From an uncultured Pseudomonadota bacterium (GTDB lineage: Bacteria > Pseudomonadota > Gammaproteobacteria > Methylococcales > Methylomonadaceae): 64,000 nt of DNA. The position numbers and the translations under genes were made by a program. Of the stretch, positions 61,558 through 64,000 are shown piece by piece. Each line of letters begins with the position of its first letter. The first letter of the stretch is position 1. The stretch lies in contig CAISXF010000040.1 of NCBI GenBank assembly GCA_903889445.1, forward strand, positions 41,001 to 105,000, given 5' to 3'. Below the pieces are notes generated by a model. The model saw only the letters and a program-made list of their open reading frames with translations. It was not told where the DNA came from and made no database searches.

Positions 61558-62406
61558 TCAGCCCGTTTGCTTGGCTAATGCAGCGGCAATTAACGCAATA
61601 AAATCATCTTCCGTTTCCACTTTTGCCACGTCATTTCCGTCAATCGTGTAACCGTATTTTTCGGCAATCGCTTCATAACGTGGCAAACGTGCTTTAAATA
61701 ATTCGGGAAAAACCCACGACACAAACTCATCAGGCGGCATTAAATCCGCCGACACATAATTTCTTAACTGCAAAAATTCGGTTAATTTTTCATCTAAAAA
61801 GGCTTCACGGTAATACAACGGTTTCGGCTCATTTTTGGCACGGTCAATAATTGTTTGTTCGAGTTCAGGCGGAATTTTAATGTAAATAATTAACGTGTTT
61901 TCGGCGAGCGATTCTAAAACCTCTGGCGAATCCAATTCACACACGCTGCCGCCTGCGTCGTTAATAAAATGATGGTAACCATAAATATCTTCGGCATTAT
62001 GAATGAACGTCGGCACGTCTTTCATCGCGTCAATTTCAGCCTGACGGTGCAAATTTTGCCGACGTTTAAATTCTTGTAGCGACAAACCGCCTTGATTTAC
62101 ATGCCCTAACTTTCCCAAAAAACTCGACACCGCCGTCAGATTATCGAATGAAATTTTGCTTTTGATGTACAACGAATCGGCGCGTAATAATTCACGCAAA
62201 AACGGAACGCTCATGGCGTGGCGTTTGATATTATCCAAAATCGGCTCTTTCAGATATTTCGTGCCGATTCGATAATCACCCGAATAGTGATACCACTTTG
62301 TTTTCGGTAATTTGTCGGCGAGCGTGGTTTTCCCCGCGCCCGACATCGCCAGTAACGTAATGCGTTTTGATTTCCAATCGATAAATTCTTGAGCGGTCAT
62401 TTTCAT
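61558..62406 (-). CDS. P-loop nucleotide kinase/ATPase-like protein
   Basis: 282 residues from 62406 (AAAAGG site upstream). The P-loop is LLAMSGAGKTTLADKL, after which KTKWYHYSGDYRIGTKYL and an acidic NDAGGSVCELD block follow. It looks like a small-molecule kinase of proteobacteria that I cannot name. It sits between ispF and metA on the same strand. Confidence 0.75.
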   Translation of the reverse strand: MKMTAQEFIDWKSKRITLLAMSGAGKTTLADKLPKTKWYHYSGDYRIGTKYLKEPILDNIKRHAMSVPFLRELLRADSLYIKSKISFDNLTAVSSFLGKLGHVNQGGLSLQEFKRRQNLHRQAEIDAMKDVPTFIHNAEDIYGYHHFINDAGGSVCELDSPEVLESLAENTLIIYIKIPPELEQTIIDRAKNEPKPLYYREAFLDEKLTEFLQLRNYVSADLMPPDEFVSWVFPELFKARLPRYEAIAEKYGYTIDGNDVAKVETEDDFIALIAAALAKQTG

Positions 62407-62481
62407 AAAGTAAGCCTTTTGTAACGTGAAAGAAGTTTGGAAATTATACGACAATTGACCCAAGTCACCTGCCTTAAAAGA

Positions 62482-62961
62482 CTAATTCGCTGCCATCAAC
62501 AAAACAATCGCTTGAACGGCAATGCCTTCTTTGCGCCCTTCAAAACCTAATTGTTCCGTCGTGGTCGCCTTGACATTCACTTGATTGACGGCAACGTTTA
62601 AATCGGCGGCGATATTCGCGCACATTTCGGCGGTGTGCGGCGACATTTTGGGTGCTTGAGCAATAATCGTTATATCGGCATTGCCCAAACGATAGCCTTT
62701 TTCTGTTACTAAATTATAAACATGACGTAATAAAACGCGACTATCCGCGCCTTTGAAATTTGAATCGGTATCGGGAAAATGTTTGCCAATATCGCCCATC
62801 GCCACCGCGCCTAGCAACGCATCACACAAAGCGTGTAACACCACATCGCCATCCGAATGTGCTTCTAATCCGCGTTCGTAGGGAATTTTTACACCACCCA
62901 AAATAACATCGCCGCCGTCTTTAAAACGATGCACATCATAACCTTGCCCAATTCTTAGCAT
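62482..62961 (-). CDS. ispF: 2-C-methyl-D-erythritol 2,4-cyclodiphosphate synthase IspF
   Basis: 159 residues, MEP isoprenoid pathway. The metal ligands are in GYDVHRF (Asp, His) and [11 protein letters not shown], followed by [16 protein letters not shown]; the [14 protein letters not shown] end is typical. An AGGAA site precedes the ATG. ispD, often fused or adjacent, is not here. Confidence 0.97.
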   Translation of the reverse strand: MLRIGQGYDVHRFKDGGDVILGGVKIPYERGLEAHSDGDVVLHALCDALLGAVAMGDIGKHFPDTDSNFKGADSRVLLRHVYNLVTEKGYRLGNADITIIAQAPKMSPHTAEMCANIAADLNVAVNQVNVKATTTEQLGFEGRKEGIAVQAIVLLMAAN

Positions 62962-63118
62962 TTTAAGTTCCTATTTTTGCTCAATACGAAAATGAACATT
63001 GTAAAGGCGTGCTATGAATAAAAATACACCGACTTTTACCTATTGCCAACGCAGTTGAAAAGAGTAAAGTGTAAATTGTGTTAGTTACTGTTGTTTATTT
63101 TATTTGAGAGGATTCATT

Positions 63119-64000
63119 ATGCTAAATCATCGACACAAAGGCTTATTGCTTTTAGCGAGTAGCTTATTATTCACAGGATTGGCTCAACCGGCATTTGCCG
63201 CGACTGTCACAAAACCCGTGGTGAAACCGACTGTGAAACTTCAACCACAAAAAATTACGTCGCGATTAGCTTTAGCAAATTTACTGCTGAAGCATCACAC
63301 CAATCGTTACAATTATTATTTAATGAAAGGGTTTGGCATGGTGGATGACGTGATGACAATGGCTCCCGTTGCTATCGCATCGCCTGTCGCGGGTGAAAGT
63401 GCCACGGCGGCAACGCCCGTCAGTCATTCCGATACCAACATTCAAGTCAGCGGCGTGGATGAAAGTGACATTGTGAAAGTGGGCGACGATGGTTACATTT
63501 ATCAAATTCACAACAATCAAATCCGCATCATTAAAGGCTTTCCCGTTAAAGAACTCAATCAAACCGCGACCATTGAGATTACCGACAGCAATTTTTCACC
63601 GACGGGTATTTATATTCAAAATGGCAAATTGGTGGTGTTAGGTACGTCGTGGCAAAATTTGGTGCAACCTGAAACGCCTATCGCACCTGTCGCGCAGGTC
63701 GGAATCGCTAAAATGGCTTATCCTTATTGGTGGGGCGGTTATTCGCAAGTTTCACAAACTCGCGCCTTCGTTTATGACATGACCGATCACGCTAATCCCA
63801 AACAAATTCGCGACGTGGCGATTGATGGCGATTATTTGGATTCGCGGCGAATTGACGATAATTTGTATTTTGTGACGCGCACTTATCCGCGTTATTACAT
63901 GTATGGCGCGTTGGGTGGTTCGTCCGTGATGAAAGCGGCTGATATGTTGCCAAGTATTAACGATACGAAAGCGGGCAAAACCACGACAAAATTGCTGGCA
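63119..64000 (+). CDS. Secreted beta-propeller domain protein, N-terminal part
   Basis: The frame is open to the window edge (294 codons), so it was not in the ORF track. A GAGAGGA-like site precedes the ATG. Signal peptide (LLLLASSLLFTGLAQPAFA), then a family signature NIQVSGVDESDIVKVGDDG with YIYQIHNNQIRIIK, typical of secreted proteins with a C-terminal beta-propeller (PF09826 as I recall). Function unknown. Confidence 0.88.
   Translation, partial: MLNHRHKGLLLLASSLLFTGLAQPAFAATVTKPVVKPTVKLQPQKITSRLALANLLLKHHTNRYNYYLMKGFGMVDDVMTMAPVAIASPVAGESATAATPVSHSDTNIQVSGVDESDIVKVGDDGYIYQIHNNQIRIIKGFPVKELNQTATIEITDSNFSPTGIYIQNGKLVVLGTSWQNLVQPETPIAPVAQVGIAKMAYPYWWGGYSQVSQTRAFVYDMTDHANPKQIRDVAIDGDYLDSRRIDDNLYFVTRTYPRYYMYGALGGSSVMKAADMLPSINDTKAGKTTTKLLA

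Overview
The window looks like the chromosome of a moderately AT-rich gammaproteobacterium, probably a methylotroph of the Methylococcales type. This rests on PQQ biosynthesis genes (pqqD, pqqE), a PedC-type ABC permease of the kind found beside PQQ alcohol dehydrogenases, an N-type (usually Na+-linked) ATPase operon, CcoI-like copper handling, and proteobacterial lpxD, glnE, rng, tex and metA. The taxonomic call is inference; no rRNA is present.

Layout. 1-4.4 kb: housekeeping genes (yaiI end, moaC, lpxD, maf, rng). 4.4-12.7 kb (minus): a nine-gene operon atpD-C-Q-B-E-F-A-G ending in tex; atpR is missing, the alpha P-loop Lys is Arg, and the c subunit lacks the usual helix-1 carboxylate. 12.9-15.7 kb: moeB diverging from groES-groEL. 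15.7-25.2 kb: an accessory island downstream of groEL holding two complete type II restriction-modification systems (a YhdJ-like methylase with its endonuclease; a C5 methylase with endonuclease and C protein) and the remnant of a third controller gene. Each complete system is followed by a partial groEL copy that begins at the same groEL codon (about 190) and carries the groEL terminator. 25.2-27 kb: PedC-like permease, a small membrane protein, and tRNA-Gly, tRNA-Cys and tRNA-Thr. 27-28.9 kb: decayed DNA with a frameshifted gene, an IS3 tail and a dead IS5-family element with perfect 16-bp ends. 29-34.3 kb: TlpA, DUF4266, DUF3570, DsbD and a Cys-repeat CxxCH protein. 34.4-44.2 kb (minus): copper ATPase and accessory proteins, a BrnT/BrnA pair, pqqDE, and a CheA-like kinase/CheX/CheY module. 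44.3-47.4 kb: an island with a DUF1566 surface protein. 47.5-49.6 kb: sulfite/nitrite reductase plus DUF934. 49.6-56.4 kb (minus): CheC/CheY, an inositol-monophosphatase-family gene, a pentameric ligand-gated channel overlapping a Cache sensor, and glnE. 56.4-60 kb: a second DUF1566 island. 60-64 kb: metA, a P-loop protein, ispF and the start of a beta-propeller protein.

The most unusual pattern is that three accessory islands (at groEL, upstream of cysI, and upstream of glnE) are each bordered by a partial, diverged copy of the adjacent core gene or its promoter. This fits insertion with long target duplication, or capture of an alternative gene end, with no recombinase visible. Both DUF1566 genes also carry simple-sequence repeats. 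One has a tetranucleotide tract in a 52-codon leader ORF that reads through an intrinsic terminator to the gene's ribosome binding site. The other has a G9 tract that decides its C-terminus. The Cache sensor/ligand-gated channel pair is a likely two-component ligand-gated channel.
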